NCBI RefSeq assembly: GCF_026625565.1
Contig: NZ_CP112998.1
Location: forward strand, 6,732,501 to 6,796,500
Direction: 5' to 3'
Source: Dyadobacter pollutisoli
GTDB taxonomy: Bacteria; Bacteroidota; Bacteroidia; Cytophagales; Spirosomataceae
DNA: 64,000 nucleotides
In this document: positions 17,278-26,268 of the stretch, one piece after another
Position numbering within the stretch: the stretch's first letter is position 1
Layout of the letters: the number at the start of each line of letters is the position of its first letter
Translations under genes and position numbers: made by a program
Notes under the pieces: generated by a model
What the model saw: the letters and a program-made list of their open reading frames with translations, nothing else
Told to the model about the DNA's origin: nothing
Database searches by the model: none

Positions 17278-19281
17278 CTATTTGAACAATATCCTCTGCG
17301 TAGTACTACCGGTATCTGTCACGGTTTTTAAAATATAAACACCAGAAGGCAAATGATACACCGGTCGCACAGTGATCAGTCCAATCGCTTCCCGGTCGGA
17401 GGTATAGACGGGATGCTCATTCCCCGAAATGTCAAAAAGCATACATTGGATGGTCGTACCGGTTTTCGCTTTCAGGTAAAACTGCTGATTGGCCACTGGA
17501 TTTGGAAACACCAGGAGATCCGGCGGCGCTCCATTTAGGAAAATGGTGACAATGGTGGAATACGCCACGGTACCATTGGCATATTCCATTCGAAGCCGGT
17601 AAAAAATGCTACCGCCACCGGGGTTATTATCCTTGTAGCCATAAACCTGTGAAACCGTACCTGCACCCGCGAAACTTTGCAGATCATTGTAATTGGTACC
17701 GTCCGTGGTCTTTTGCAAGATCATTTGCTTCAATTCCGGGTCAGCAGCGAGCAGCCACGAAACGTAAATGCTTTGACTTTCTATCCTGGCCGCAATGGTG
17801 TTGACAAACTCAACTTCTTTATAGTTACTGTTTACATAAAATTCGTCCGATACGCTTCCCGGGAGTACCGGTTTACTGGCAGTGAGCCTGAGCCTGTAAT
17901 CACCATTGGGAACGTTGGGCGGAATGGTAATAGCTAACGGGCTTTTCGTGCCGGAGCCTGCATTGGCTACATATTTGCCGGTTTTATCCAGTAGCTCCGC
18001 TTGCATTGAAATGGTGCCGCTTGCTTCGCCGGTGAGCTCATAAGGAAGGGTAAATGATGCGCCCGGATACAATCGGGCAGGGGTGACACCCGTGTGAATG
18101 AAGTATGCGGGCTGAATAGGGATGATCTTTTTTACAATAGAATCTGGCAAACTGCGGTTCCAGGAGGTTGCGGCCAATGTCAGACCTTGCAAACCGCCTG
18201 TGACATTTTCAAAGTGACCCGAAACCGGTCTTGGAATTTGAATGGTATCGAGGTAGGGGCCTTTGAATATATTGAAGTTTTTGATCTCGGTTAGCCTGTT
18301 CTGTGCATTCAAGATGGGGAGATAGGGCTCCTTTTGTGTATTGCTGGCCGAATTTCGGGCAATTACCCATGGAATGTTGTAACCGGTGTCCAGCCTGCTG
18401 TTGGCTATTAGCGTTCGGATGTAATTGAAATAATCGTCTTCTTTGAAACGAAGCTGGGCATCATTTTCACCGTGTGACCATAGCACCGCTCTGATCCCGC
18501 TCCATGAAGCAAAGTACCTGATCGTGTTGACGATATTGCTGTAAGGTTGTCGGTTTGGCCAGAATTTGCCAACATACAAATTATAGGCATCCTTGCCCGA
18601 AGCAGCGTCGCGGTAGTTTTCGGAATTCGCCGCCGCCCAGGCCGCATTGAAAAAGAGTACTGGGGTGTTCCACCTTTTCGATAGCATTTCGCCCAATTTT
18701 CCCCAGTACCAGGCAGTTTCGCCATTGGGAAAAATGTAATTGTCACTTTTGAGTATTTCAAATTGTGGTGGCTGCATAGGGTCGTCGGGGGCCACCGTAA
18801 TGTTTTCCGCATTCAGGGTTTTGTTGACCATATTCATGGAAATCACCTGTGAGGACATACTTTTCGCGCCCAACCCAGGCAAGCCCATTGCATTGGAATT
18901 ACCGGTTACCATCAATACTTCGCCCACACCCACCCGCGGCACGGTGACCGAATCGGTAATGCCCTCGTCAGAATACCCGATCAGTTTTAACTGGTACCAG
19001 CCTGTTTCAGCTTTTATTACGGTATTCAAAAACCCTTGTTCTACCTGTTCCTGACTGAATGACCATTGCTTCGCCTTATGTACATTTCCTTCAATGGGAG
19101 TAAGCAAAGCGGCGATGCTTTTGTAGGGAAAGTGGGCATATCCCGTCACCGGGATCGTGGCGTTACCATCCGCGTCCCGCTGCATGATCTGGTTGTTAAC
19201 TGGTGAAGTGATGACCAGCTGCGCATAAAGATTAACTGGGCCAGTGAACAGAAAGAACAGGATTTGTAGCCATTTCACCAT
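17278..19281 (-). CDS. Secreted SGNH/sialate-O-acetylesterase-like protein with T9SS tail
   Basis: The 667-residue protein has a signal peptide ending VNLYAQ. An N-terminal beta domain (about 22-125) precedes an SGNH hydrolase-like domain (about 130-390). The nucleophile block is MVTGNSNAMGLPGLG, and a later WSHGENDAQLRF block resembles the QGENDA motif of sialate O-acetylesterases. Two immunoglobulin-like regions follow. The C-terminus (about 590-667) has LLVFPNPVANQQFYLK and LPSGVYILKTVTDTG, a type IX sorting domain. It likely removes acyl groups from extracellular glycans. It lies below the susCD pair on the same strand but behind a strong terminator, so it is probably its own unit. Confidence 0.82.
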   Translation of the reverse strand: MVKWLQILFFLFTGPVNLYAQLVITSPVNNQIMQRDADGNATIPVTGYAHFPYKSIAALLTPIEGNVHKAKQWSFSQEQVEQGFLNTVIKAETGWYQLKLIGYSDEGITDSVTVPRVGVGEVLMVTGNSNAMGLPGLGAKSMSSQVISMNMVNKTLNAENITVAPDDPMQPPQFEILKSDNYIFPNGETAWYWGKLGEMLSKRWNTPVLFFNAAWAAANSENYRDAASGKDAYNLYVGKFWPNRQPYSNIVNTIRYFASWSGIRAVLWSHGENDAQLRFKEDDYFNYIRTLIANSRLDTGYNIPWVIARNSASNTQKEPYLPILNAQNRLTEIKNFNIFKGPYLDTIQIPRPVSGHFENVTGGLQGLTLAATSWNRSLPDSIVKKIIPIQPAYFIHTGVTPARLYPGASFTLPYELTGEASGTISMQAELLDKTGKYVANAGSGTKSPLAITIPPNVPNGDYRLRLTASKPVLPGSVSDEFYVNSNYKEVEFVNTIAARIESQSIYVSWLLAADPELKQMILQKTTDGTNYNDLQSFAGAGTVSQVYGYKDNNPGGGSIFYRLRMEYANGTVAYSTIVTIFLNGAPPDLLVFPNPVANQQFYLKAKTGTTIQCMLFDISGNEHPVYTSDREAIGLITVRPVYHLPSGVYILKTVTDTGSTTQRILFK

Positions 19282-19372
19282 TTGCGGGATTTCTTGTCAG
19301 AATGTTTTAACGAATGAATTTAACCGAAAATTGACTTCAATGCGAAAAGAGGTGACATCTTAAATAAAAAAA

Positions 19373-19415
19373 GCCCGGCCCGATCACAGTTTATGCGATC
19401 GGGCCGGGCTTTTTT
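19373..19415 (-). terminator. Strong rho-independent terminator after susD
   Basis: Perfect 13-bp GC-rich arms GCCCGGCCCGATC (19373-19385) and GATCGGGCCGGGC (19397-19409) are flanked by A-runs on the left and T-runs on the right. The hairpin lies 16 bp past the susD stop and probably ends the susCD transcript. Confidence 0.93.
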
Positions 19416-19430
19416 CTCTAATTCTAATAC

Positions 19431-21011
19431 TTAGTAACCTGGGTTCTGAGTTTTCAGGCCTGGGTTGTTGAGCATTTCCTGTACGCCAAGCGGGAACAGC
19501 AAATGCTTCTCCTGCAAGGTTGCTCCTGTGCTTATGTTCAGGTTGACGTGACCTACGAAGTTATCAAACCCTTTGGTTTTTTCGTTGAATACCTTGCGCA
19601 GACGAACCATGTCGAACCAGGTAATACCTTCATAGGCGAATTCGTACCAACGTTCTCTCCAAACCGCCTCACGGAAGGTTGCTGCGGTGAAAGTTCCCAG
19701 TTCAGGCGTGGTAAGCTTAGCCCGGTCACGAATCCTTTTGTAAGCGTCATAAGCTTCCTGATTAGGACCACCCACTTCATTTTGCGCTTCCGCATAGATC
19801 AGCAATACTTCCGCATAACGGATCAGGTTCACGTTCAGGTTATTCAGTTTGGTAGGCGTAATACCTGGTCCGCCCAATGCAGCGATGTTGAAGTATTTGA
19901 AGACATACGGTGCATCCAGGCTGAACTCCGCTCCGGTACCGTTGATATAGTACGAAGTATAGAACCATCCTTCCTGGTTTTTGGTACGTAAGTCCCCCGT
20001 TTCATACGAATTATAGAAGGAGAGTGTCGGTACAGTACTACCAGTTCCACCCGGACCTGAATAGGTTACCGCTTTGAAGTTCGGGAAATAATCGTTTAGC
20101 GGGAACCCGCCAACACCTGCCGCGGCAGCATTGTACTGGATCTGGAATAAATGCTCAACCCTGTTTTTAAGGTTTTCCTGGTGTAGCTCCTTATAAGTCG
20201 GGAAGAGATTTACAGTTGCGGGATTTGCTTTTGCATAGGTAATTACTTCCAGGGCTTTGTCCGCAGCAAGTTTGTAATAAGCTGCGCCTTTGCTCAATGG
20301 AAAGCCTGCCATGGTCAGATACACTTTCGAAAGCAATGCTTTTACAGCCATTTGGCTTGCGCGACCGTTTACATCTGTCAACGGAAGACCAGCTGCTTCT
20401 GCTTTTTGCAGATCTGCAACGATCAGGGCATATACTTCTTCCTGAGGAGCGCGGGTTGCGAAGAAATCCTCAGATGTAGCTGTTTGAGGCTTTGTAACCA
20501 AAGGAACATCTCCCCAAAGTCTTACCGCATTGAAGTAGGCCCAAGCACGAAGAAAAGAAGCTTCTCCAAGGAGTTTCGTTCTTTGTGCTTCGGTTGCAGG
20601 TGCCTTATAATCGATCGTAGGAATTTTATCCAGGGCCAGGTTGGCATTCGCGATCAGGCGGTAAAGACCATTCCACCAGTTTACGACATGTCCTGTGTTT
20701 CCGTCGTAAGTAAGGGAATAGAGGTTGTTCAAATCCGAATTTTGACCTGTTTGCGTCGACGCAGTTCCGGTTACTGCTTCCAGCATCTGCCAGTTGGCAG
20801 AGAAAATACCTGCGCCGTCTCCGTAAAAGCGTAAGTTAGCATAAGTTGCAGCTATGGCAGCTTCGGCGTGATCTGGAATCGTGTAGAAACTCTCAGGTGT
20901 AAGGTTCACCGGATCTTTTTCGTCCAGAAAATCGGAGCAGCTCGTTGGGCCAAGCAATATAGCACCGCAAAGCATGGCCTTTCCTATATTTTTCAAATGA
21001 TATATCTTCAT
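19431..21011 (-). CDS. SusD/RagB-family nutrient-binding outer-membrane lipoprotein
   Basis: The 526-residue surface lipoprotein binds oligosaccharide or other nutrient and caps the SusC channel. The signal peptide ends in a lipobox (LLGPTSC, Cys25) followed by SDFLDEKDP, the usual SusD mature start. Visible features are ANLALDKIPTIDYKA, LRAWAYFNAVRLWGDVPLVTKP (the SusD TPR signature) and the C-terminal RYAEVLLIYAEAQNEVGGPN...RIRDRAKL...WRERWYEFAYEGITWFDMVRL. It lies 38 bp below susC on the same strand. The substrate is unknown, and no glycoside hydrolase is adjacent. Confidence 0.95.
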   Translation of the reverse strand: MKIYHLKNIGKAMLCGAILLGPTSCSDFLDEKDPVNLTPESFYTIPDHAEAAIAATYANLRFYGDGAGIFSANWQMLEAVTGTASTQTGQNSDLNNLYSLTYDGNTGHVVNWWNGLYRLIANANLALDKIPTIDYKAPATEAQRTKLLGEASFLRAWAYFNAVRLWGDVPLVTKPQTATSEDFFATRAPQEEVYALIVADLQKAEAAGLPLTDVNGRASQMAVKALLSKVYLTMAGFPLSKGAAYYKLAADKALEVITYAKANPATVNLFPTYKELHQENLKNRVEHLFQIQYNAAAAGVGGFPLNDYFPNFKAVTYSGPGGTGSTVPTLSFYNSYETGDLRTKNQEGWFYTSYYINGTGAEFSLDAPYVFKYFNIAALGGPGITPTKLNNLNVNLIRYAEVLLIYAEAQNEVGGPNQEAYDAYKRIRDRAKLTTPELGTFTAATFREAVWRERWYEFAYEGITWFDMVRLRKVFNEKTKGFDNFVGHVNLNISTGATLQEKHLLFPLGVQEMLNNPGLKTQNPGY

Positions 21012-21049
21012 ATTAAATGTCTGTTTATAAAACTATGTTAACCTGTTCA

Positions 21050-24000
21050 TTAAAATGCGATCTGCAGACCAGCCAGGTAAGTGGTTGGTTTAGGATAGCC
21101 ATGCCAGATCATACCTTGTGAAAATACGTTGTCCCCGTCTCCACCGCGAAGAGGTGTCATTTCAGGATCACCAAAAGGATATTTGGTTAGCAAAAAGAAG
21201 TTCTGTGCTGATACATACACTCTCAGTTTGCTTAGCTTGATCTTGTTGACCATTTCCGACGGGAAGTTATATCCCAATAGCAGGTTTCTGCCGCGAAGGA
21301 ATGAGCCGTCGAAAATCCAGTGCGTATCCACGTTGGTTACATAACCTGCTTTTGTATCACGCAGCTGTGCAATAGGTGTATTCTGGTTCTCAGGAGTCCA
21401 GGCGTTCAACACGCTCGTGTAGCTGTTTGCCAATGAAACACGGTCCTCACTGGCGTGCAGGTTCATATCCATTACATCATTACCATATGAAAACTGCATA
21501 TCGAATGTAAGGTCAAAGTTGCCGTAACGAACTGTGTTGGCAAGTGTTCCCCAGCCTTTAGGGCTACCGTTTCCAATGATGCTGCGGTCTTTATCAGTGA
21601 TAGCGCCGTCGCCGTTAACATCTTTGTACTTGATATCACCTGGCAACATTTTAAATGCGCCACGATAGGTGGTAAATTTGGCTGCCTCGTCTCTTTCAGC
21701 CTCGCTCCATGTTCCCAGACGTGTAAGTCCCCAGAAAGCACCAGCTGGTTGTCCGATACGGATAACACTGGTTGGGTTAGTAATACCCGGTCCACCCACG
21801 TTGAAGATATCCGAAGGTGTCGCAAGAGATAGTACTTTACTTCTGTTGAAGGAAATATTGAAAGTAGTGTTCCAGCTAAAATTGCCTCTTTCTATGTTAG
21901 TTGTGTTCAAAGCTAGCTCAACACCCTTGTTTTCCATAGATCCAATGTTCTTACGAATTACAGCATAACCGCTGGTACGTGGAACTGGCGCATCCAGAAG
22001 CATATCCGTGGTTTTTCTGTAATAGTAATCTGCTTCAACCGAGATTCTGCCTTTCAGGAAGCTAATTTCAAGACCAGCGTCGGTCTGTGCTGTTTTTTCC
22101 CATCTCAGGTCAGGGTTAGCAAGTCTGTTGATACCTGTTCCACCAACCCTTGTGTCGCCGTAGACGGTAGCATAGCCAGAGCTCAAAAGTGACAATGACG
22201 AGTAAGAAGGGATTTCAGAGTTACCTGTCAAACCATAGCTGGTTCTCACCTTCAAATTAGAAATCAATGTGTTTCCTTTTAAGAACTCTTCGTCAGAAAC
22301 TTTCCAGGCAAGAGCCGCAGAAGGGAAGAACGCAAACTTGTGGTTGTCTCCAAATTTAGACGATCCATCTGCGCGGCCAGTTACCGTGAACAGGTATTTG
22401 TCCATCAATGTGTAGTTCACACGACCAAAATAGGAATTGAACGCGAAACGTGATGCACCTGAACCAACAGCCGGGAGCGTTGCACCTGCTCCAAGGTTAT
22501 TAAAGGTGAAGTAATCCGTTGAAAAGTTACGAACACTGGCACCGCTTGTTGCGATATTGGTTTCCTGCCATGAAATACCCAGCAAAGCGTTAACGCTATG
22601 GATACCTCCGAAGGTTTTGTTATAAGTAAGGTAGTTTTCAAAAGACCAGAACGTCTCTTTTCTGTTGTCTTTACTGGCTGTACCAGACTCGCCGATCCGT
22701 AGCGTTCTTGTTTCCGACTGGTTCACTTCCTGCTGTACCACATTGATACCCAGTACTGAACGCATTTCAAGACCAGGAGCAAGTGTTATATTAGAATACA
22801 AACTTCCAAGTGTAGTCTGCGTATTCAGGTTGAACTTACGGCCCATCAAACGGTGAACTGAGCTGAAAGAGCCTTCTGCACCAGGATAATCCCGGTTGTT
22901 TGCATAAGTGCCGTCAGGGTATTTTACCGGAAGAAAAGGGAAGTCTTCTACCATTTGACGTGGCACAGCGTCGTTGATATCCACAAGGTTTTCAGCCTGG
23001 TTGTTGTAGCTCAGGGTTGCACCCATTCTTAGCCACTTTTTAACCTGGTCATCAATGCTGAATCGTGTCGAATAGCGTTTCAGGAAAGAAGTTTTCAACA
23101 GGCCCTGGTCATCGCGGTAATTGAGCGAGATTGCATAGGTTGTTTTATTGTTACCGCCGCTGATACCAAGCTGGTGATTCTGAGACAATTTGTTTTGAGT
23201 TGCTTCTCTAAACCAATCTGTATCGTAATTCGGTGCAAATTTTTTCGTACCGTCCGGGTTCGTGGTAACCGTGAAAATATCAGGGTGTGCGGCCTGTAAC
23301 GCTGCACGGCGGATCTGAGGATTGTGGGAGGCATAGCTACCTGCTGCCCATCCGGTCGGATCGTAAATCGCCATGTTTTTATACGAAAGGTCTTCCACGT
23401 CCAGATACTGCTGAGCGTTGAGCACGTCCGCTCTTTTTGGGCCGACAGTAGGCACGCTCAGGTCCAGATTGTAAGTGATTACACCTTCTCCCGCTTTTCC
23501 TTTTTTGGTTGTAACAAGGATTACGCCGTTAGCACCTCTGGCACCGTAGATCGCAGTTGAAGAAGCATCCTTCAACACCTCCACCGATACGATATCGTTC
23601 GGGTTGATGTAGTCGATTGCCTGGCTTTGCTGATTCTGGTTTCCTTGTGGAAGCATTACACCATCCACTACATACAATGGGTTGTTTGATGCGTTGATCG
23701 AGCTGAAACCACGGATACGAACGTTACCACGTCCACCTGGGCGTCCTGAGTTTACGTTTACCTGTACCCCGGATACTTTACCCTGCAGAGCCTGGTTCAA
23801 CGAAGGAGCTGGGCGCTCTTTCAATTGATCTTCTTTAACGGAACCAACAGATCCTGTTAAGTCAGATTTCTTTGCGGTACCGTACCCGATAACGACTACT
23901 TCACTTAGTGCTTTGGAATCGGATTCGATCGCAACGTCCAGAGTTGAGCGGTTTCCCACTTCAATTTCCTGGCTTACATATCCTACGAAGCTGAAAACCA

Positions 24001-24292
24001 ATGTAGCGCCATTGTCAGGGATCGACAGGGTGTAGCTTCCTGTTCCGTCCGTAGTTGTTCCCGTGCTGGTTCCTTTAACCACAACGTTCACGCCCGGCAG
24101 GCCGTCTCCATTTTCTTTGTCGGTAACTTTACCTTTGATTGTTTTATCTATTCTGGTGAAAGAAGCAGTCGCGTTTCCAACGTTGTTGTGAGCGGCTGCT
24201 AGCAGGGGGCACGAGAGTGCCGGCAGTAACAGTAGGGAATTCCGGATGCCCCTCATTCGGAGCAACCACTGGTTGGTATCGGTATTTTTCAT
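21050..24292 (-). CDS. SusC/RagA-family TonB-linked outer-membrane transporter
   Basis: The 1080-residue TonB-dependent transporter works with the SusD below it. It has a signal peptide region (LLLLPALSCPLLAAAHN), a CarboxypepD-regulatory-like domain (about 50-130, KGKVTDKENGDGLPGVNVVVKGT), the Ton-box-like SEVVVIGYGT at about 130-140, a plug domain with RIRGFSSINASNNPLYVVDGV, and a barrel of about 850 residues. No FecR/anti-sigma or hybrid two-component regulator lies nearby, and there is a 660-bp gap upstream with a LacI-type operator. Control by a LacI regulator is therefore plausible. Confidence 0.96.
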   Translation of the reverse strand: MKNTDTNQWLLRMRGIRNSLLLLPALSCPLLAAAHNNVGNATASFTRIDKTIKGKVTDKENGDGLPGVNVVVKGTSTGTTTDGTGSYTLSIPDNGATLVFSFVGYVSQEIEVGNRSTLDVAIESDSKALSEVVVIGYGTAKKSDLTGSVGSVKEDQLKERPAPSLNQALQGKVSGVQVNVNSGRPGGRGNVRIRGFSSINASNNPLYVVDGVMLPQGNQNQQSQAIDYINPNDIVSVEVLKDASSTAIYGARGANGVILVTTKKGKAGEGVITYNLDLSVPTVGPKRADVLNAQQYLDVEDLSYKNMAIYDPTGWAAGSYASHNPQIRRAALQAAHPDIFTVTTNPDGTKKFAPNYDTDWFREATQNKLSQNHQLGISGGNNKTTYAISLNYRDDQGLLKTSFLKRYSTRFSIDDQVKKWLRMGATLSYNNQAENLVDINDAVPRQMVEDFPFLPVKYPDGTYANNRDYPGAEGSFSSVHRLMGRKFNLNTQTTLGSLYSNITLAPGLEMRSVLGINVVQQEVNQSETRTLRIGESGTASKDNRKETFWSFENYLTYNKTFGGIHSVNALLGISWQETNIATSGASVRNFSTDYFTFNNLGAGATLPAVGSGASRFAFNSYFGRVNYTLMDKYLFTVTGRADGSSKFGDNHKFAFFPSAALAWKVSDEEFLKGNTLISNLKVRTSYGLTGNSEIPSYSSLSLLSSGYATVYGDTRVGGTGINRLANPDLRWEKTAQTDAGLEISFLKGRISVEADYYYRKTTDMLLDAPVPRTSGYAVIRKNIGSMENKGVELALNTTNIERGNFSWNTTFNISFNRSKVLSLATPSDIFNVGGPGITNPTSVIRIGQPAGAFWGLTRLGTWSEAERDEAAKFTTYRGAFKMLPGDIKYKDVNGDGAITDKDRSIIGNGSPKGWGTLANTVRYGNFDLTFDMQFSYGNDVMDMNLHASEDRVSLANSYTSVLNAWTPENQNTPIAQLRDTKAGYVTNVDTHWIFDGSFLRGRNLLLGYNFPSEMVNKIKLSKLRVYVSAQNFFLLTKYPFGDPEMTPLRGGDGDNVFSQGMIWHGYPKPTTYLAGLQIAF

Positions 24293-24816
24293 GTAAAGGT
24301 CGGTTTGTTAAACGTTTTTCATGCGTTAGATTTAAATTTTAGCGTTTAGGATTTTCGGGTTAACCAGGTTTCTTTTTTGTTCATCATAGATAAATTGTTT
24401 GAGGTTAAATTGAGTAGTTTGAAAAGTTATAAGTAATATTTGTTTAATTCTATTTGTTTTCGATCATGAATTGGCATCTGCGTTTTGCCAACGGCATGGA
24501 CTATATGACGTCCTGGTTTAAATTTAAGAGGGAGACTGCTGCAACAATAAGTTTTCTGACGTAGCTGGGGTTGACGGATAATGAACTCAGAAAAGCAGGA
24601 GACCTGCCTAAAAATCACTCAAAGTTGTTTGGTGTCGGTTGCGATTAATTAATATGTCTTAAAAATGCCTTGCAATATTATAATATTAAACACTAAATTT
24701 TGAATGAGGGTCGGAGAAAAAACATAATTATTTGTGCAAACGTTTGCATAATTTTAGCTTAACATTGGAGCTTAGTCCCGCCTGATCAGGCAGTTAGTTT
24801 CCATTTAGATACAAAA
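24293..24816. other. Long upstream region of susC
   Basis: No convincing gene is present in the 661-bp gap between susC and the oxidoreductase; a 63-codon frame at 24427-24618 lacks coding character. The region is AT-rich, with T/A runs. It holds the LacI-type palindrome at 24735-24748 and, further right, the terminator of the neighbouring oxidoreductase. I saw no clear TAnnTTTG element. If transcription starts near the palindrome, the susC leader would be about 400 nt. Confidence 0.6.
24735..24748. promoter_or_regulatory. LacI-family operator palindrome upstream of susC
   Basis: TGCAAACGTTTGCA is a perfect 14-bp palindrome with the central CG typical of LacI-family operators. It matches the palindrome at 61769-61782 at all positions except the two flanking the central CG. 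It lies 443 bp upstream of the susC start. Confidence 0.7.
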
Positions 24817-24851
24817 AAACCGTTTTGCACCTGAATTTGGCAAAACGGTTT
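24817..24851 (-). terminator. Terminator of the oxidoreductase gene at 24954
   Basis: Perfect 12-bp arms AAACCGTTTTGC (24817-24828) and GCAAAACGGTTT (24840-24851) are followed on the minus strand by a run of T. The hairpin lies about 100 bp past the oxidoreductase stop. Confidence 0.8.
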
Positions 24852-24953
24852 CTTCTTAAAAAATCAACTATTTCTGGATGATCAGTATCAGCTTTTGCAA
24901 AAATACTACATGTAAGGCATGAGATTTGTTGCTATAAAACTGCCTTGGCAGTG

Positions 24954-26045
24954 TTAAGCGAGGTCCACAGTGCGCCCTGAACGTACCGATTCGTCGCAGG
25001 CAAATGCGATTTGTAAACTCGTCACGGCATCCTGCAGGTGATCTGTCAGATCGAGGTTTTCACGGACTGCTTTCAGAAAGTAACGCTGTTCGCGGTTACA
25101 TAGCTCCTGGTGGTCCGGCTCGTCTTCCAGATTGATCCAGGTATCCTCCTGTACAAACTCATCCTGATCGTTCAGGTCGGCATGATGTATACGAATGGAT
25201 TCTGTTTTGGTATGTGCTTCCACGGACGAAGACTTACCACTTCCGCCCGCATCTTTGGCAACAATGGAAGCAGATCCTTTCGGTCCGATCACATCTTTTA
25301 CGAAGAAGGCAGTTTCGCTGATCATGGGCCCCCAGCCAGCCTCATACCAACCTACTGATCCATCCTCAAACCAGATTTGAAGTTGTCCATAATTGTAATT
25401 TCCGGCAGGGATATCTTCCGTCAGGCGCGCGCCGATCGCATTCACACGAAGTGGTTTTGAACGCGTCATCTGACACATTACATCAATATAATGTACACCG
25501 CAGTCCACGATTGGGCTCAGGCTTTTCATCAGGTTGCGGTGAACTCCCCACATGTACCCGTGACTTTGCTGATTCAGGTTCATACGCATAACGAGTGGCT
25601 TGCCCAGGTTTTGAGCTTCTGCCACGAAACGTTCCCAGGAAGGGTGAACGCGCAAAATATAGCCCACAACTACTTTTTTGTTAGCCTTTTTCGCAGCTTC
25701 TACCACACGCTTCGCTCCTTCTACGGTGTCAGCCAATGGTTTTTCGATAAACACATGTGCTCCCGCTTCCAGCGCCTTAACCGCGAAATCCTCATGCGTG
25801 TCCGGGTAGGTCGAAATACAGACAGCATCAGGCTTGGTTTCCAGCAATGCAGCATCGTAATCGCTGAAAAGGCTGTAACCACCACCTAGCTTCTCGTTCA
25901 GGGTTTCCTTGCTTTTTCCTGTGGAAACGATCCCGCAGATCTCAAAACCGTCCAGTAACTGATAGGCAAATGCATGGGATGCGCCCATATTGCCACAACC
26001 GACTACCAGTACGCGAAGTGGGCTTTCATTTTCAAAAGATGACAT
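24954..26045 (-). CDS. Gfo/Idh/MocA-family oxidoreductase
   Basis: The 363-residue NAD(P)-dependent oxidoreductase acts on a sugar or inositol-type substrate. The N-terminal Rossmann motif is VLVVGCGNMGASHA. The catalytic-lysine motif is VFIEKPLADTVEGAK. The C-terminal half has the substrate-domain signature VDCGVHYIDVMCQM (the GxHxxD motif with His and Asp). It has no signal peptide and is cytoplasmic. It appears monocistronic, with its own terminator at 24817-24851 and about 200 bp of upstream sequence in which I see no clear regulatory site. The substrate cannot be inferred. Confidence 0.93.
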   Translation of the reverse strand: MSSFENESPLRVLVVGCGNMGASHAFAYQLLDGFEICGIVSTGKSKETLNEKLGGGYSLFSDYDAALLETKPDAVCISTYPDTHEDFAVKALEAGAHVFIEKPLADTVEGAKRVVEAAKKANKKVVVGYILRVHPSWERFVAEAQNLGKPLVMRMNLNQQSHGYMWGVHRNLMKSLSPIVDCGVHYIDVMCQMTRSKPLRVNAIGARLTEDIPAGNYNYGQLQIWFEDGSVGWYEAGWGPMISETAFFVKDVIGPKGSASIVAKDAGGSGKSSSVEAHTKTESIRIHHADLNDQDEFVQEDTWINLEDEPDHQELCNREQRYFLKAVRENLDLTDHLQDAVTSLQIAFACDESVRSGRTVDLA

Positions 26046-26268
26046 AATAAATGGGTAATGTTAAGATTTTTGGGTTAGTATGGAATAGGTAATGAAGCAA
26101 CAACGCGGTGCTTCATTTCGTGTCAAAATTAGGGATTTAAATCGTTTTTCGCGGGGAGACTTTTTTGAGTGAAAAAAAATCTCCGATCAGTTACAAATAT
26201 TTTTTGAAATTAAAATTATAGCTGCAATAATGCAGCACTTTATACCCCTTCACTATTTAGTTTTTTTT

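Noticed and set aside
24427..24618. 63-codon minus-strand frame upstream of susC
   Set aside because: It lies in an AT-rich regulatory region, has no recognisable domain or signal peptide, and no promoter-like lead.
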